A stretch of DNA of 64,000 nucleotides from Streptomyces sp. NBC_00234. Its GTDB lineage: Bacteria > Actinomycetota > Actinomycetes > Streptomycetales > Streptomycetaceae. The notes beneath the pieces are model-generated. The model was not told where the DNA came from, ran no database searches, and worked only from the letters and a program-made list of their open reading frames with translations. A program made the translations under genes and the position numbers. Positions 1 through 8,632 of this stretch are shown here, piece by piece. Numbering within the stretch: the first letter of the stretch is position 1; every line of letters begins with the position of its first letter. The DNA lies in NCBI RefSeq assembly GCF_036195325.1, contig NZ_CP108101.1, forward strand, positions 5,394,001-5,458,000. The letters run 5' to 3'.

Positions 1-9
1 GGGCGTCGG

Positions 10-267
10 TCAGGCGCTGGCGTTACGCGCCCGGTTGCGAGCGGCACGGCGCTTCATCGCGCGGCGCTCGTCCTCGCTGAGGCCACCCCAGACGCCGGAG
101 TCCTGGCCGGACTCGAGCGCCCACTGCAGGCACTGCTCCATGACGGGGCAGCGACGGCAGACGGCCTTGGCTTCCTCGATCTGCAGCAGCGCAGGACCGG
201 TGTTGCCGATGGGGAAGAACAGCTCCGGGTCTTCCTCACGACAAACGGCGTTGTGACGCCAGTCCAT
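10..267 (-). CDS. wblE: WhiB-like [4Fe-4S] transcription factor, WblE type
   Basis: WhiB-like iron-sulfur protein of 85 residues. Four cysteines at about residues 9, 37, 40 and 46 (the last three spaced C-x2-C-x5-C) would hold a [4Fe-4S] cluster. A GVWGG turn and a basic tail rich in Arg/Lys, the usual DNA-contact end, follow. In this family the holo-protein binds the principal sigma factor and responds to redox or nitric oxide. I chose the ATG at 267 because it gives the canonical MDWRH start and has GAGAGG just upstream; an in-frame ATG at 294 would add nine residues. The sequence and the sigH neighbourhood fit WblE (WhiB1 type). Confidence 0.93.
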   Translation of the reverse strand: MDWRHNAVCREEDPELFFPIGNTGPALLQIEEAKAVCRRCPVMEQCLQWALESGQDSGVWGGLSEDERRAMKRRAARNRARNASA

Positions 268-586
268 GGCTGCTACCTCTCCTTGGTATTTCAAGCTCGT
301 TGCTTGTGAATGTGAACGCTTTCACGAATCCCCCCGCAGACACAGGGCCGACTCCCAGATGAACTGGTTGTGGTCTTGTCAGTGAGGAGGGGTTCTGGCT
401 CTCAGTGGAGGCCGGTGTTGCGGGCCGTCCCGATCGCCATGTAGAGATTCGCAAACCTCGGCGACGGATACAACCCCTTCTGGAAAGTTTTTTTTGATTC
501 CTCGGTGTCGGCTAGGTCACAGCCGTACTTCCAGGGGGTGGGGGCCAGTCCAAACGTTCGAGTTAAAGGACTTTGGGCCCTTCCAC
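268..586. other. Intergenic region upstream of wblE
   Basis: About 320 bp between the wblE start and the end of the lipid kinase gene. It should contain the leftward wblE promoter and leader. I see no convincing ORF, RNA gene or long inverted repeat. Confidence 0.5.
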
Positions 587-1555
587 TCACACAATCACAC
601 GCAGTGCACGGCGTACGCCTGTGAACGTCACGCTCGTACGCAGCCCCAGGTGGTCACCGTCCATCTGGAAGGGCAGTGGGGCCTTTGAATGCAAGGTGAA
701 GTCGGTGAGGTCGTGAAGTGAAACCGCGTGCTTGCCGTGCGGGCCCTTCTCGGGGCTCGAAGTGAGCAGCTGGGTGCCGTAACGGGCCACCGCGGGGGTC
801 GAAAGCCGCTTCAGGCCGAGGATGTCCAGGGCAGTGTCGAAGGACGCCTTCGGAGAGGCGTACATCGGACGATTCCCCAGGTAGGTCCAGGGAGCGGTGT
901 TGCAGATTATGGACAGCGCGAGGTCCGTGACGGGGTCCTGGCCGGGCACGTCGAGGGTGATCAGACCGTGCCGCCGGTGCGGCTCCTCCAGGAACTGGCG
1001 GACCACCTGGCGGACGTACAGCGCATGCGTCGAACGCTTGCCGCGTTCGCGTTTCTGTTCGACCCGGCCGATCACGCCGGCGTCGAATCCGAGACCGGCA
1101 CAGAAAGTGAACCAGCGCTCCGGAACGGACTCGTCCTCCGTCCCCGGTGTGCCGGCCGCGAGCCCCAGGCCGACCGTGCGCTCGCTGCGTTGGGCCAGGG
1201 CGTCCAGAATGGCGCCGGTCGCCTCCACGGCGTCGTTGGGCAGCCCGAGGGCGCGCGCGAAGACGTTGGTGGAACCGCCGGGGACCACGGCCAGGCTCGG
1301 GAGATTGTCTACATCGGGCCCCTTGTGCAACAGCCCGTTCACGACCTCGTTGACCGTGCCGTCACCGCCGAGGGCGACCACCAGGTCGATGTCGTCGGAG
1401 TCGGCGGCCCGGCGGCCGAGGTCCCGGGCGTGCCCGCGGTACTCCGTGGTCACTGCTTCGATCTTCATCTCGCTCGCCAGAGCGTGAATCAGCACGTCAC
1501 GCGTGCGCGCACTGGTAGTGGTGGCAGCTGGGTTGACCACGAGGAGTGCGCGCAT
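587..1555 (-). CDS. Diacylglycerol/lipid kinase family protein
   Basis: 322-residue member of the diacylglycerol kinase/sphingosine kinase/YegS family, which phosphorylates lipid hydroxyls with ATP at the inner membrane face. The N-terminus reads MRALLVVNPAAT, the typical first strand, and the catalytic nucleotide-binding motif GGDGTVNEVVNG lies near residue 65. The rest is a beta-rich C-terminal domain. Length is normal for a bacterial enzyme. The gene follows wblE on the same strand after a 0.3-kb gap. The exact lipid substrate cannot be told from sequence. Confidence 0.88.
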   Translation of the reverse strand: MRALLVVNPAATTTSARTRDVLIHALASEMKIEAVTTEYRGHARDLGRRAADSDDIDLVVALGGDGTVNEVVNGLLHKGPDVDNLPSLAVVPGGSTNVFARALGLPNDAVEATGAILDALAQRSERTVGLGLAAGTPGTEDESVPERWFTFCAGLGFDAGVIGRVEQKRERGKRSTHALYVRQVVRQFLEEPHRRHGLITLDVPGQDPVTDLALSIICNTAPWTYLGNRPMYASPKASFDTALDILGLKRLSTPAVARYGTQLLTSSPEKGPHGKHAVSLHDLTDFTLHSKAPLPFQMDGDHLGLRTSVTFTGVRRALRVIV

Positions 1556-1697
1556 GTCCGCCAGACTACCTACCGCGAGGTACCGGCCTGAAGTCCCGCA
1601 CCCCTGGGTTCACGCTCGGTGACGGGCCGTGAACGGCGAGGGTGCCCCACGGACCCCGGCTTCACTTTCGCGGGGGAGGGATGCCAACCTGCATAGC

Positions 1698-2147
1698 GTG
1701 AGCATTCAGGAGAACACGCCCTCTTCCTCGCCGTCGGCCGGACCGGAGAAGCCGGGCAGGATCGCCGCCGTGGCCGGAATCAACGCCCTCGAAGGGGCGG
1801 CGCTCGCCGTCGGCGGCATCTACATGGTGGTCATGGGACTGCTCGGCCGGCCCGACAGTCCCCAGCAGGCGGAGATGGGTGGACTCACCCTCGTCGCGCT
1901 CGGTCTGATCCCGCTGTTCGCCGCGCGCGGACTGCTGCTGCGGCGCAGCTGGAGCCGCGGGCCCGCGCTCATCACCCAGCTGATGGCGCTGCCGGTCGCC
2001 TGGACGCTGCTGCGGGCGCAGGGTGTACTCATCCCCGCAGGCATCGTGCTGGCCGCCGCCGCTGTCACGGCTCTGGTGCTGCTGCTCAACCCGGCGACCA
2101 CGGAGGCGCTGGGCATCCGGGGGCCGCGTACGACCCCCGACGCCTGA
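1698..2147 (+). CDS. Small integral membrane protein
   Basis: 149-residue protein starting at GTG 1698 (VSIQENTP); a start at 1629 in the same frame would add 23 low-complexity residues and lacks a good ribosome site. It has a polar N-terminus and about four hydrophobic segments (INALEGAALAVGGIYMVV, LTLVALGLIPLFA, LITQLMALPVAWTLL, GIVLAAAAVTALVLLL). This fits a small four-helix membrane protein of the kind common in actinobacteria. No catalytic motif is visible. It converges on sigH with about 40 bp between. Confidence 0.75.
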   Translation: MSIQENTPSSSPSAGPEKPGRIAAVAGINALEGAALAVGGIYMVVMGLLGRPDSPQQAEMGGLTLVALGLIPLFAARGLLLRRSWSRGPALITQLMALPVAWTLLRAQGVLIPAGIVLAAAAVTALVLLLNPATTEALGIRGPRTTPDA

Positions 2148-2186
2148 GCCCGGCGGACGGGTCCGTCCCCGCCCGCCGCTCCGGGA

Positions 2187-3140
2187 CTACTCCTCGACGA
2201 GCAGGCGCTCGCGCAGCTGTGCGAGCGTGCGGGCCAGCAGTCGCGAGACGTGCATCTGCGAGATGCCGACCTCCTGCGCGATCTGCGACTGGGTCATGTT
2301 CCCGAAGAAGCGCAGCAGCAGAATGCGCTTCTCGCGCGGCGGCAGGTCCTCCAGCAGCGGCTTCAGCGACTCGCGGTACTCGACGCCTTCCAGCGCCTCG
2401 TCCTCGGAGCCCAGTGTGTCCGCGACCGCGGGGGACTCGTCGTCCGTGTCCGGGACGTCCAGCGACAGCGTGCTGTAGGCGTTGGCCGATTCCAGGCCCT
2501 CCAGGACCTCTTCCTCGGAGATGCCCAGCCGTTCCGCCAGCTCGTGCACCGTCGGGGAACGTCCGTGCTGCTGGGAGAGCTCGGCGGTGGCCGTGGTCAG
2601 CGACAGGCGGAGTTCCTGGAGGCGCCGCGGCACCCGAACGGCCCAGCCCTTGTCACGGAAGTGGCGCTTGATCTCCCCGACCACCGTGGGGGTCGCGTAC
2701 GTGGAGAACTCCACGCCGCGGTCCGGATCGAACCGGTCCACCGACTTGATCAGGCCGATCGTGGCGACCTGGGTCAGGTCGTCCAGCGGCTCCCCGCGGT
2801 TACGGAAACGGCGGGCCAGGTGCTCCACGAGCGGCAGGTGCATCCGCACCAGCCGGTTGCGCAGCTCCGCCTTCTCGGTCGAGCCGTCGGGCAGCTCCCG
2901 CAGCTCGATGAAGAGTGCCCGCGCCGCGCTGCGGTCGCGTGGATCGTGGTGCCCGTGCTCGCTCATCTGGACCGTCCGCTCTGCCTGCGACTGCTCCACC
3001 GCGGCCGTACGGCCTTGCGTCCCGTCCGCCCCGTCCACCGGGTGCGGCCTGGCCTGTTGCTCCGGGATGCCCGTCGCGCGCACCACCCCGGGGCGGATCG
3101 TCTCGTCCCGCACAGGTCCGTCCCCGTTCCCGTCGCTCAC
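2187..3140 (-). CDS. sigH: SigB/SigF-family stress sigma factor SigH
   Basis: RNA polymerase sigma factor of the SigB/SigF/SigG type, 317 residues from GTG 3140. That GTG overlaps the prsH stop in a GTGA junction, suggesting translational coupling. Region 2 is visible (HLPLVEHLARRFRNRG, DLTQVATIGLIKSVDRFDP, FSTYATPTVVGEIKRHFRD), then region 3 and region 4 with its helix-turn-helix (MTQSQIAQEVGISQMHVSRLL). In S. coelicolor SigH governs osmotic stress and differentiation genes and is held by the anti-sigma factor encoded just upstream. The same frame stays open far upstream, to an ATG at 3719, across the whole of prsH. This fits the larger SigH isoforms reported in S. coelicolor, so the true N-terminus may be multiple. 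Confidence 0.9.
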   Translation of the reverse strand: MSDGNGDGPVRDETIRPGVVRATGIPEQQARPHPVDGADGTQGRTAAVEQSQAERTVQMSEHGHHDPRDRSAARALFIELRELPDGSTEKAELRNRLVRMHLPLVEHLARRFRNRGEPLDDLTQVATIGLIKSVDRFDPDRGVEFSTYATPTVVGEIKRHFRDKGWAVRVPRRLQELRLSLTTATAELSQQHGRSPTVHELAERLGISEEEVLEGLESANAYSTLSLDVPDTDDESPAVADTLGSEDEALEGVEYRESLKPLLEDLPPREKRILLLRFFGNMTQSQIAQEVGISQMHVSRLLARTLAQLRERLLVEE

Positions 3141-3550
3141 GCCGGCCCGGGTCCCGCGCCGCGCTGTTTGTAGAGGCTGATGCTGACCGTACGGTCGTCC
3201 GCGACCGTGGAGTCGACCTTTCCGGCCAGTGCCGAGAGCACCGTCCAGGCGAAGGTGTCGCGCTCCGGGGCGCGGCCGTCCGTGGTCGGTGCCGACACGG
3301 TCACCTCGAGGGAATCGTCGACGAGCCGGAACACGCAGCTGAGGACGGAGCCCGGCACGGCCTGCTGAAGCAGGATCGCGCAGGCCTCGTCGACCGCGAT
3401 ACGAAGATCCTCGATCTCGTCGAGAGTGAAGTCCAAACGCGCTGCGAGACCGGCCGTGGCCGTTCGCAGCACCGACAGGTAGGCACCCGCAGCGGGCAGC
3501 CGGACCTCTACGAAGTCCTGATTCCCGGGCTCGCCTGCGATCTGGGACAC
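3137..3550 (-). CDS. prsH: Anti-sigma factor, RsbW-like kinase (PrsH/UshX)
   Basis: 137-residue GHKL-fold anti-sigma factor. The motif LRIAVDEACAILLQQA (residues ~50-65) is the N-box helix of RsbW-type serine kinases, which bind a SigB-like sigma factor and phosphorylate a partner anti-anti-sigma factor. The start is GTG 3550 (VSQIAGEPG), five bases after GGAGG; in-frame ATGs at 3694 and further in would add an unrelated N-terminus. It lies directly upstream of sigH and overlaps it by four bases. In S. coelicolor this protein is called PrsH or UshX. Confidence 0.88.
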   Translation of the reverse strand: MSQIAGEPGNQDFVEVRLPAAGAYLSVLRTATAGLAARLDFTLDEIEDLRIAVDEACAILLQQAVPGSVLSCVFRLVDDSLEVTVSAPTTDGRAPERDTFAWTVLSALAGKVDSTVADDRTVSISLYKQRGAGPGPA

Positions 3551-3782
3551 CCTCACCTCCAAGGTGGCACAAACTCTTTCGAGGCTCCGGGAAGAGTGGC
3601 CCGGAGCCATGCGGTCCGTCGTCGGTTCTTGGTGCGGCGACGCTATCGCGATCCATGATGCCGTGTCGCCAAGACCCCACCCGATGGTCGTCACTCATGG
3701 TAAGCCCATGAGTACGCACAGTGGGTAGGGGTCGGTGGCGGTCAATTGCGAAGAACCGGCGCCGGTTTGACGTACCCAGACG

Positions 3783-4043
3783 TCAGACGATCGAACCGTC
3801 CTGGAAGCACCAACGCCAGCTCTCGCCCGCTTCGAAGCTCCGCATCACCGGGTGACCGGTCTCCTCGAAGTGCCCCGTCGCGTGCCGCAGGGGCGAGGAG
3901 TCGCAGCATCCGACGTGCCCGCAGGCGAGACAGAGGCGCAGTTGCACGGGGTGGCTGCCGACGGCGAGGCATTCCGTGCACGTCCCGCTGCGCGGGGCGG
4001 GCTCGGGGCGCGGAAGTTCCAGAACATGCGGGCACTCACTCAT
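3783..4043 (-). CDS. UBP-type zinc-finger protein
   Basis: 86-residue protein built almost entirely of a UBP-type zinc finger. Cys/His ligands appear as CPH at residues 4-6, CTEC near residue 24, CLACGHVGCC around 41-50, and H-x-H pairs in SPLRHATGHFEETGHPV. In eukaryotes this fold binds ubiquitin C-termini; in bacteria its role is undefined. The ATG at 4043 (MSECPHV) was chosen because upstream residues in the frame are proline-rich and overlap the divergent promoter. It is divergent from the antiporter gene, 35 bp away. Confidence 0.82.
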   Translation of the reverse strand: MSECPHVLELPRPEPAPRSGTCTECLAVGSHPVQLRLCLACGHVGCCDSSPLRHATGHFEETGHPVMRSFEAGESWRWCFQDGSIV

Positions 4044-4078
4044 GATGTGCAGGTTACGACGGATGTGAGGACGGTGAG

Positions 4079-5680
4079 ATGGACGCATTGCCGCTGGTGG
4101 CACTGGTCGCGGCCAGTGCGGCGGTGGCGGGGGCCGCGCGCCGGACCCCGGTGCCCGCACCCCTGCTCCTGGTGCTCGCGGGGCTGCTGGCCTCGTACCT
4201 GCCCGGTGTGCCGACGTACACCCTGGACGCCCACATCGTCCTGCCGCTGCTCCTGCCGCCGCTGCTCTACACGGCGGCGGTGGACAGCTCCTACCTCGAC
4301 CTGAGGGCCAACATCCGGCCGATCGCCCTGCTGTCGGTCGGTTACGTGCTCTTCGCGACCCTCGCCGTCGGCTGGCTTGCCTACCTGCTCGTGCCCGGAC
4401 TGCCGCTCACGGCCGCCCTGGTGCTCGGCGCGGTGATCGCTCCGCCGGACGCGGTCACCGCCGCGGCGATCGCGCGCCGGGTGGGGCTGCCCGCCAGGGT
4501 GACCACGATCCTCCAGGGCGAGTCCCTGGTGAACGACGCCACCGCGATCACCGCCTTCAAGGTCGCACTCGCCGCCGCCGTCGGCGAAGGGGTCGGCTGG
4601 GGCGCCGGGATCGGCGAGTTCCTGCTGGCCGCGGTCGGCGGCGTGGGGGTCGGCCTGCTGCTGATGGTGCCGCTGCACTGGCTCCGTACGCACCTCAAGG
4701 AAGCCCTGCTCCAGAACACCCTGTCCCTGCTGATCCCCTTCGTCGCCTACGCGGCGGCGGAACGGGTGCACGCCTCCGGAGTGCTCGCGGTGGTGGTCGT
4801 CGCGCTGTACCTGGGGCACCGTTCCTGGCAGGTCGACTTCGCCACACGCCTCCAGGAGGCCGCGGTCTGGAAGATGGTCGCGTTCATCCTGGAGTCCGCG
4901 GTCTTCGCGCTCATCGGCCTGCAGCTGTCCTTCGTACTGAAGGGCCTCGGAACGTACAGCGTCGGCGAGGCCCTCTGGTACGCGGTCGCCGTCTTCCTGG
5001 TGGTCGTGGTGGTCCGCTTCGTCTGGGTCTATCCGGCGACCTATCTGCCGCGGTGGCTCTCCAAGCGCATCAGGGAGCGTGAGCCCGGGACCGACTGGAC
5101 CGCGCCCCTCATCGTCGGCTGGGCGGGGATGCGCGGAGTCGTCTCGCTCGCCATCGCCTTCTCCATCCCGATGCTCACGGACGACGGCGACGTGTTCCCG
5201 GCCCGCAACCTGGTGCTGTTCCTGACCTTCACGACCGTCATCGGCACCCTGGTGATCCAGGGCCTGACCCTGCCGCTCCTCGTACGCGTGCTGAAGCTCC
5301 CCGGGCGTGACCTCCGCGCGGAGACGCTGGCCGAGGCGCAGGCCCAGAGCCAGGCGTCCACGGCGGCCGAGGCGCGCCTGGACGAGCTGCTCGCCGACCC
5401 GGGCAACTGTCTGCCCGATCCGCTCGCCGACCGGCTGCGCACGGTCCTGGAGCGCCGCCGCAACGCCGTGTGGGAGCGGCTCGGCGCGGCCAACCCGGTC
5501 ACCGGGGAGTCGGCGGACGACACCTACCGCCGGCTCGCCCGCGAGATGATCGACGCCGAGCGCGAGGTCTTCGTCCGGCTGAGGGACGAGCGGCGCATCG
5601 ACGACGAGATGATGCGCACGCTGCTGCGCCGGCTGGACCTGGAGGAGGCGGCGGCCTACCGGGAGTCAGACGACGCCTAG
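4079..5680 (+). CDS. Na+/H+ antiporter, CPA1 (NhaP/NHE) family
   Basis: 533-residue membrane antiporter exchanging cytoplasmic Na+ (or K+) for protons. The first ~420 residues hold about 12 hydrophobic helices. The ion-binding signature appears as GAVIAPPDAVTAAAIAR (~120-135) and GESLVNDATAITAFK (~148-162). An Arg-containing helix, GWAGMRGVVSLAIAFSIP (~345), is also typical of CPA1. The last 110 residues are hydrophilic and helical, probably a cytoplasmic regulatory tail. Its neighbour sigH is an osmotic-stress regulator, which fits, but co-regulation is inference. Confidence 0.92.
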   Translation: MDALPLVALVAASAAVAGAARRTPVPAPLLLVLAGLLASYLPGVPTYTLDAHIVLPLLLPPLLYTAAVDSSYLDLRANIRPIALLSVGYVLFATLAVGWLAYLLVPGLPLTAALVLGAVIAPPDAVTAAAIARRVGLPARVTTILQGESLVNDATAITAFKVALAAAVGEGVGWGAGIGEFLLAAVGGVGVGLLLMVPLHWLRTHLKEALLQNTLSLLIPFVAYAAAERVHASGVLAVVVVALYLGHRSWQVDFATRLQEAAVWKMVAFILESAVFALIGLQLSFVLKGLGTYSVGEALWYAVAVFLVVVVVRFVWVYPATYLPRWLSKRIREREPGTDWTAPLIVGWAGMRGVVSLAIAFSIPMLTDDGDVFPARNLVLFLTFTTVIGTLVIQGLTLPLLVRVLKLPGRDLRAETLAEAQAQSQASTAAEARLDELLADPGNCLPDPLADRLRTVLERRRNAVWERLGAANPVTGESADDTYRRLAREMIDAEREVFVRLRDERRIDDEMMRTLLRRLDLEEAAAYRESDDA

Positions 5681-5689
5681 GGACGACGC

Positions 5690-6586
5690 CTAGAAGGGTG
5701 TGCCCGTGACGACGGCGGCCACGCGCGTCCCCGGGGCGAACGCGCCCTCCTCGGCGAGGGTGGTGAGCGCGTACAGGAGCTTGGCCACGTAGAGCCGTTC
5801 GACGGGCAGCCCGTGCCGGTTCTCGAAGTCGTCGGCGAAGGCGTGCAGCTCCGGGGGCGTACGGGCGTAGCCGCCGAAGTGGAACCGCTCGTCCAGCGAC
5901 CACTGTCCGGCCGGGCCGCCGAACGCCTCCCGCTGCAGGTCCCGTACCGCCTCCCCGAGGAAACCGCCGCGCAGGACCGGGACGCCCAGGGCGCGCTGCC
6001 CCGGCCCCAGGCCGGCGGCGAGGCCGGCGAGGGTCCCGCCCGTCCCGCAGGCGACCGCGGCCACGTCGGTCAGGCCGTGGAGTTCGCGCCCGAGGGCTGT
6101 ACAGCCCTGTGCGGCCAGCGCGTTGCTGCCACCCTCCGGGACGACCACGCACTCCCCGAAGACGCTCAGCAGCCCCTTCAGGACGTCAGGACGGGTCTTC
6201 GAGCGGTACGTGGCGCGGTCCACGAAGTGCAGACGCATGCCGTCGGCCGCGCACTGCGCGAGCGAGGGGTTGAGCGGCCGGTGCGCCAGTTCCTCGCCGC
6301 GCACGACGCCGACCGTGCGGAAGCCGAGCAGGCGTCCGGCGGCGGCGGTGGCGCGCAGGTGGTTGGAGTAGGCGCCGCCGAAGGTCAGCACCGTACGGCC
6401 GCCGGCGGAGGCCAGGTTCAGGGAGAGTTTCCGCCATTTGTTGCCCGGGAGGTCCGGGTGGATCAGGTCGTCGCGCTTGAGCAGCAGCTGTACGCCCCGG
6501 CGGGCGAAGCGCTCGTCCTCGGCCGGCTCCAGCGGCGAGGGGAGGGCCGGTCGCAGCCGGGGCGTGCCGGGTGGTTCGTGGTGCAC
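5690..6586 (-). CDS. PLP-dependent ACC deaminase / D-cysteine desulfhydrase-like enzyme
   Basis: 298-residue fold-type II PLP enzyme. The PLP lysine lies in HPDLPGNKWRKL (~residue 50), with GGAYSNHLRATAAAGRLLG as the substrate/phosphate segment and AVACGTGGTLAGLAAGL as the glycine-rich phosphate loop. Relatives are 1-aminocyclopropane-1-carboxylate deaminase and D-cysteine desulfhydrase. Sequence alone does not decide between them, and desulfhydrase activity is more often found in bacterial members. It converges on the antiporter gene with a 9-bp gap. At about 300 residues it is slightly shorter than classical ACC deaminases (~340). Confidence 0.85.
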   Translation of the reverse strand: MHHEPPGTPRLRPALPSPLEPAEDERFARRGVQLLLKRDDLIHPDLPGNKWRKLSLNLASAGGRTVLTFGGAYSNHLRATAAAGRLLGFRTVGVVRGEELAHRPLNPSLAQCAADGMRLHFVDRATYRSKTRPDVLKGLLSVFGECVVVPEGGSNALAAQGCTALGRELHGLTDVAAVACGTGGTLAGLAAGLGPGQRALGVPVLRGGFLGEAVRDLQREAFGGPAGQWSLDERFHFGGYARTPPELHAFADDFENRHGLPVERLYVAKLLYALTTLAEEGAFAPGTRVAAVVTGTPF

Positions 6587-6608
6587 CCGTGCATTGTCCC
6601 GCAGCCGG

Positions 6609-7199
6609 TCACTTGAGGCGTTCGTGGATACGGGCCCGCATGGCGGCCATCGAGAACCCGCGCGGGTCGACCTTGCCGGGCTGCCACTCCCGGTGACCGA
6701 TCACCGAGGGCGCGCCCCAGTGGTGATAGCGGCAGATCGCCGAGGCGGCCCGCTCGATGGCTTCGAGCTGGACGGCGGGCCAGGGATCCTTGCCGTCGCC
6801 GAGGTTCTCGCACTCGAATCCGTAGAAGTAGCGGTTTCCGTCGGTGTTGGCCTCGTTGTCCGCGGGGAGGCGCTTCTCCGCGACGACCGCGCGCAGGACC
6901 TCGTCGTCGCCGAGTCCCGCGTGGTTGGTGCGGCCGTAGCCGACCAGGTGGACCCGGCCGTCCTTGGCGATCACTCCGTGGCAGAGCGGGCCCGGGAGGT
7001 CCGGGTGGCCGTCACGGCAGAGCTCGACGGTACGGGCGGTGCCCCTGGTCACGGTGTGATGGATCATCACACCGTGCACCGGTCCCCAGGGGCCCTTGTG
7101 GTTGCGGTTGTGGGTGCGCCAGTCGCCGACCTGGACGACGGTGAGATCTTCGTCCTTCAGGGCGTCGAGGAAGCTGCTCGCGGACATGGGTGAGGACAT
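6609..7199 (-). CDS. N-acetylmuramoyl-L-alanine amidase (Amidase_2/PGRP fold)
   Basis: 196-residue zinc amidase that cleaves the bond between MurNAc and L-Ala in peptidoglycan. The motif MIHHTVTRG (~45-53) supplies the first zinc histidine. FYGFECENLGDG and the C-terminal VIGHREWQPGKVDPRG supply the second histidine and the D-P signature of the Amidase_2 domain. No signal peptide is apparent and no cell-wall-binding domain is present, so it resembles the phage-type or single-domain amidases scattered through Streptomyces chromosomes. It is upstream of the deaminase-like gene on the same strand, 22 bp apart. Confidence 0.9.
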   Translation of the reverse strand: MSSPMSASSFLDALKDEDLTVVQVGDWRTHNRNHKGPWGPVHGVMIHHTVTRGTARTVELCRDGHPDLPGPLCHGVIAKDGRVHLVGYGRTNHAGLGDDEVLRAVVAEKRLPADNEANTDGNRYFYGFECENLGDGKDPWPAVQLEAIERAASAICRYHHWGAPSVIGHREWQPGKVDPRGFSMAAMRARIHERLK

Positions 7200-7350
7200 G
7201 GCCGGCTCCTTTTGCGCGTAGGGCGCGTGGGGGGTGTGTGCCGTACAGCGCTTCTACCCGAACCGGGCCCGGTGGACCATCCGTTCGGACAACGTGCGAG
7301 CTGATCCGGACAATTCCGCGAGCAGCCTGCGGAATCGCCCCCTTCTGTGC

Positions 7351-8547
7351 TTAGGCCTGTGCGAGCCACAGGTCGGGGCCGAACACCTCGTAGTGGATGT
7401 CCGCCGCGGGAAGACCCTTGGCCAGCAGCTGGGCGCGGACCGTGCGCATGAACGGCAGGGGCCCGCAGAGGTAGGCGTGCGTGCCGGCCGGGACCACGAG
7501 GTCCGTCAGGTCGACCAGGCCCGTGCGGTCGGCGGGGTGGCCGGGTGCGGGGTTCTCGTACCAGAAGTGCGCGGAGGCGTCGGGGAGCCGGTCCGTGAGA
7601 CGGGTGTGGTCCGCGCGCAGGGCGTGGTCGGCGGGGGACCGGTCGCCGTGCACGACCGTCACGGGCGAACGGTGGCCGGTGGACGACAGGTGGTCCAGCA
7701 TCGAGAGCATCGGGGTGCAGCCGATGCCGGCCGAGGCGAGGAACAGCGGGGCGTCGACCGCGTCGAGCACGAGGTCCCCGTAGGGGGCGGAGACGCGCAG
7801 CCGGTCACCGGGACGCGTGTGGGCGTGCAGGTGCCGCGAGACCTCTCCGTCGGGGGTGTCGCCGCCGCGCACCCGCTTGACGGTGATCGAGCGCTGGGGC
7901 GAACCCGGGGCGCTGGAGAGGCTGTACTGGCGTATCTGGCGGGCTCCGTCGGGGAGTTCCACCTGTACGGAGACGTACTGGCCCGGCCGGAAGACGGGGG
8001 CGGGCGTGCCGTCGGCGGGGCTGATCCGGAAGGTGGCGACGTCCTCGGTCTCCTCGGTCCGGCCGGTGACCTCCCACTCGCGCCAGACGTCACCGGCGAC
8101 GACGCCCTGCTGGGCGTACAGCCGGTCCTCGATGGCGATCAGGGCGTTGGCCATCAGCCAGTAGACCTCGTCCCAGGCGGCGGCGACCTCGGGGGTGACC
8201 GCGTCGCCGAGCACCTCGGCGATGGCGGCGAAGAGGTGGGTGTGCACGACCTTGTACTGCTCCGCCGTCACGCCGAGCGAGGCGTGCTTGTGGGCGATGC
8301 GGCTCAGCATCACGTCGGGGCGGGTGTCCGGGTGCTCGACCAGGTGCGTGGCGAAGGCGGCTATCGAACCGGCGAGCGCCTGACGCTGCGCCCCGGACGC
8401 CTGGTTGCCCCGGTTGAAGAGGTCCCGCAGCAGCTCGGGGTGGGCGTCGAACAGCTTCCGGTAGAAGAGGTCCGCGATGTCTCCCACGGCCGCTCCGACG
8501 GCGGGCAGCGTGGCACGGACAGTGACGGTCGACGACTCGGAGAGCAT
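7351..8547 (-). CDS. hmp: Flavohemoprotein, nitric oxide dioxygenase
   Basis: 398-residue flavohemoglobin that converts NO and O2 to nitrate using NAD(P)H. The N-terminal globin domain (~1-140) includes EQYKVVHTHLFAAIAEVLGD with the proximal histidine. A FAD-binding barrel follows (GQYVSVQVELPDGARQIRQYSLSSAP), then the NAD domain (ASAGIGCTPMLSMLDHL and a C-terminal HYEVFGP). Length and domain order are complete. It is 85 bp downstream of nsrR on the same strand with no obvious terminator or second NsrR box between, so cotranscription under NsrR control is likely. Confidence 0.95.
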   Translation of the reverse strand: MLSESSTVTVRATLPAVGAAVGDIADLFYRKLFDAHPELLRDLFNRGNQASGAQRQALAGSIAAFATHLVEHPDTRPDVMLSRIAHKHASLGVTAEQYKVVHTHLFAAIAEVLGDAVTPEVAAAWDEVYWLMANALIAIEDRLYAQQGVVAGDVWREWEVTGRTEETEDVATFRISPADGTPAPVFRPGQYVSVQVELPDGARQIRQYSLSSAPGSPQRSITVKRVRGGDTPDGEVSRHLHAHTRPGDRLRVSAPYGDLVLDAVDAPLFLASAGIGCTPMLSMLDHLSSTGHRSPVTVVHGDRSPADHALRADHTRLTDRLPDASAHFWYENPAPGHPADRTGLVDLTDLVVPAGTHAYLCGPLPFMRTVRAQLLAKGLPAADIHYEVFGPDLWLAQA

Positions 8548-8632
8548 TCGGGAACTCCTGGGGTGTGGGTCGGGGTGTGGATCGCGCGCGGGCGTCGCGG
8601 TGTGGCCTGCGCGCGAGGGTGGGACGGGCGCG

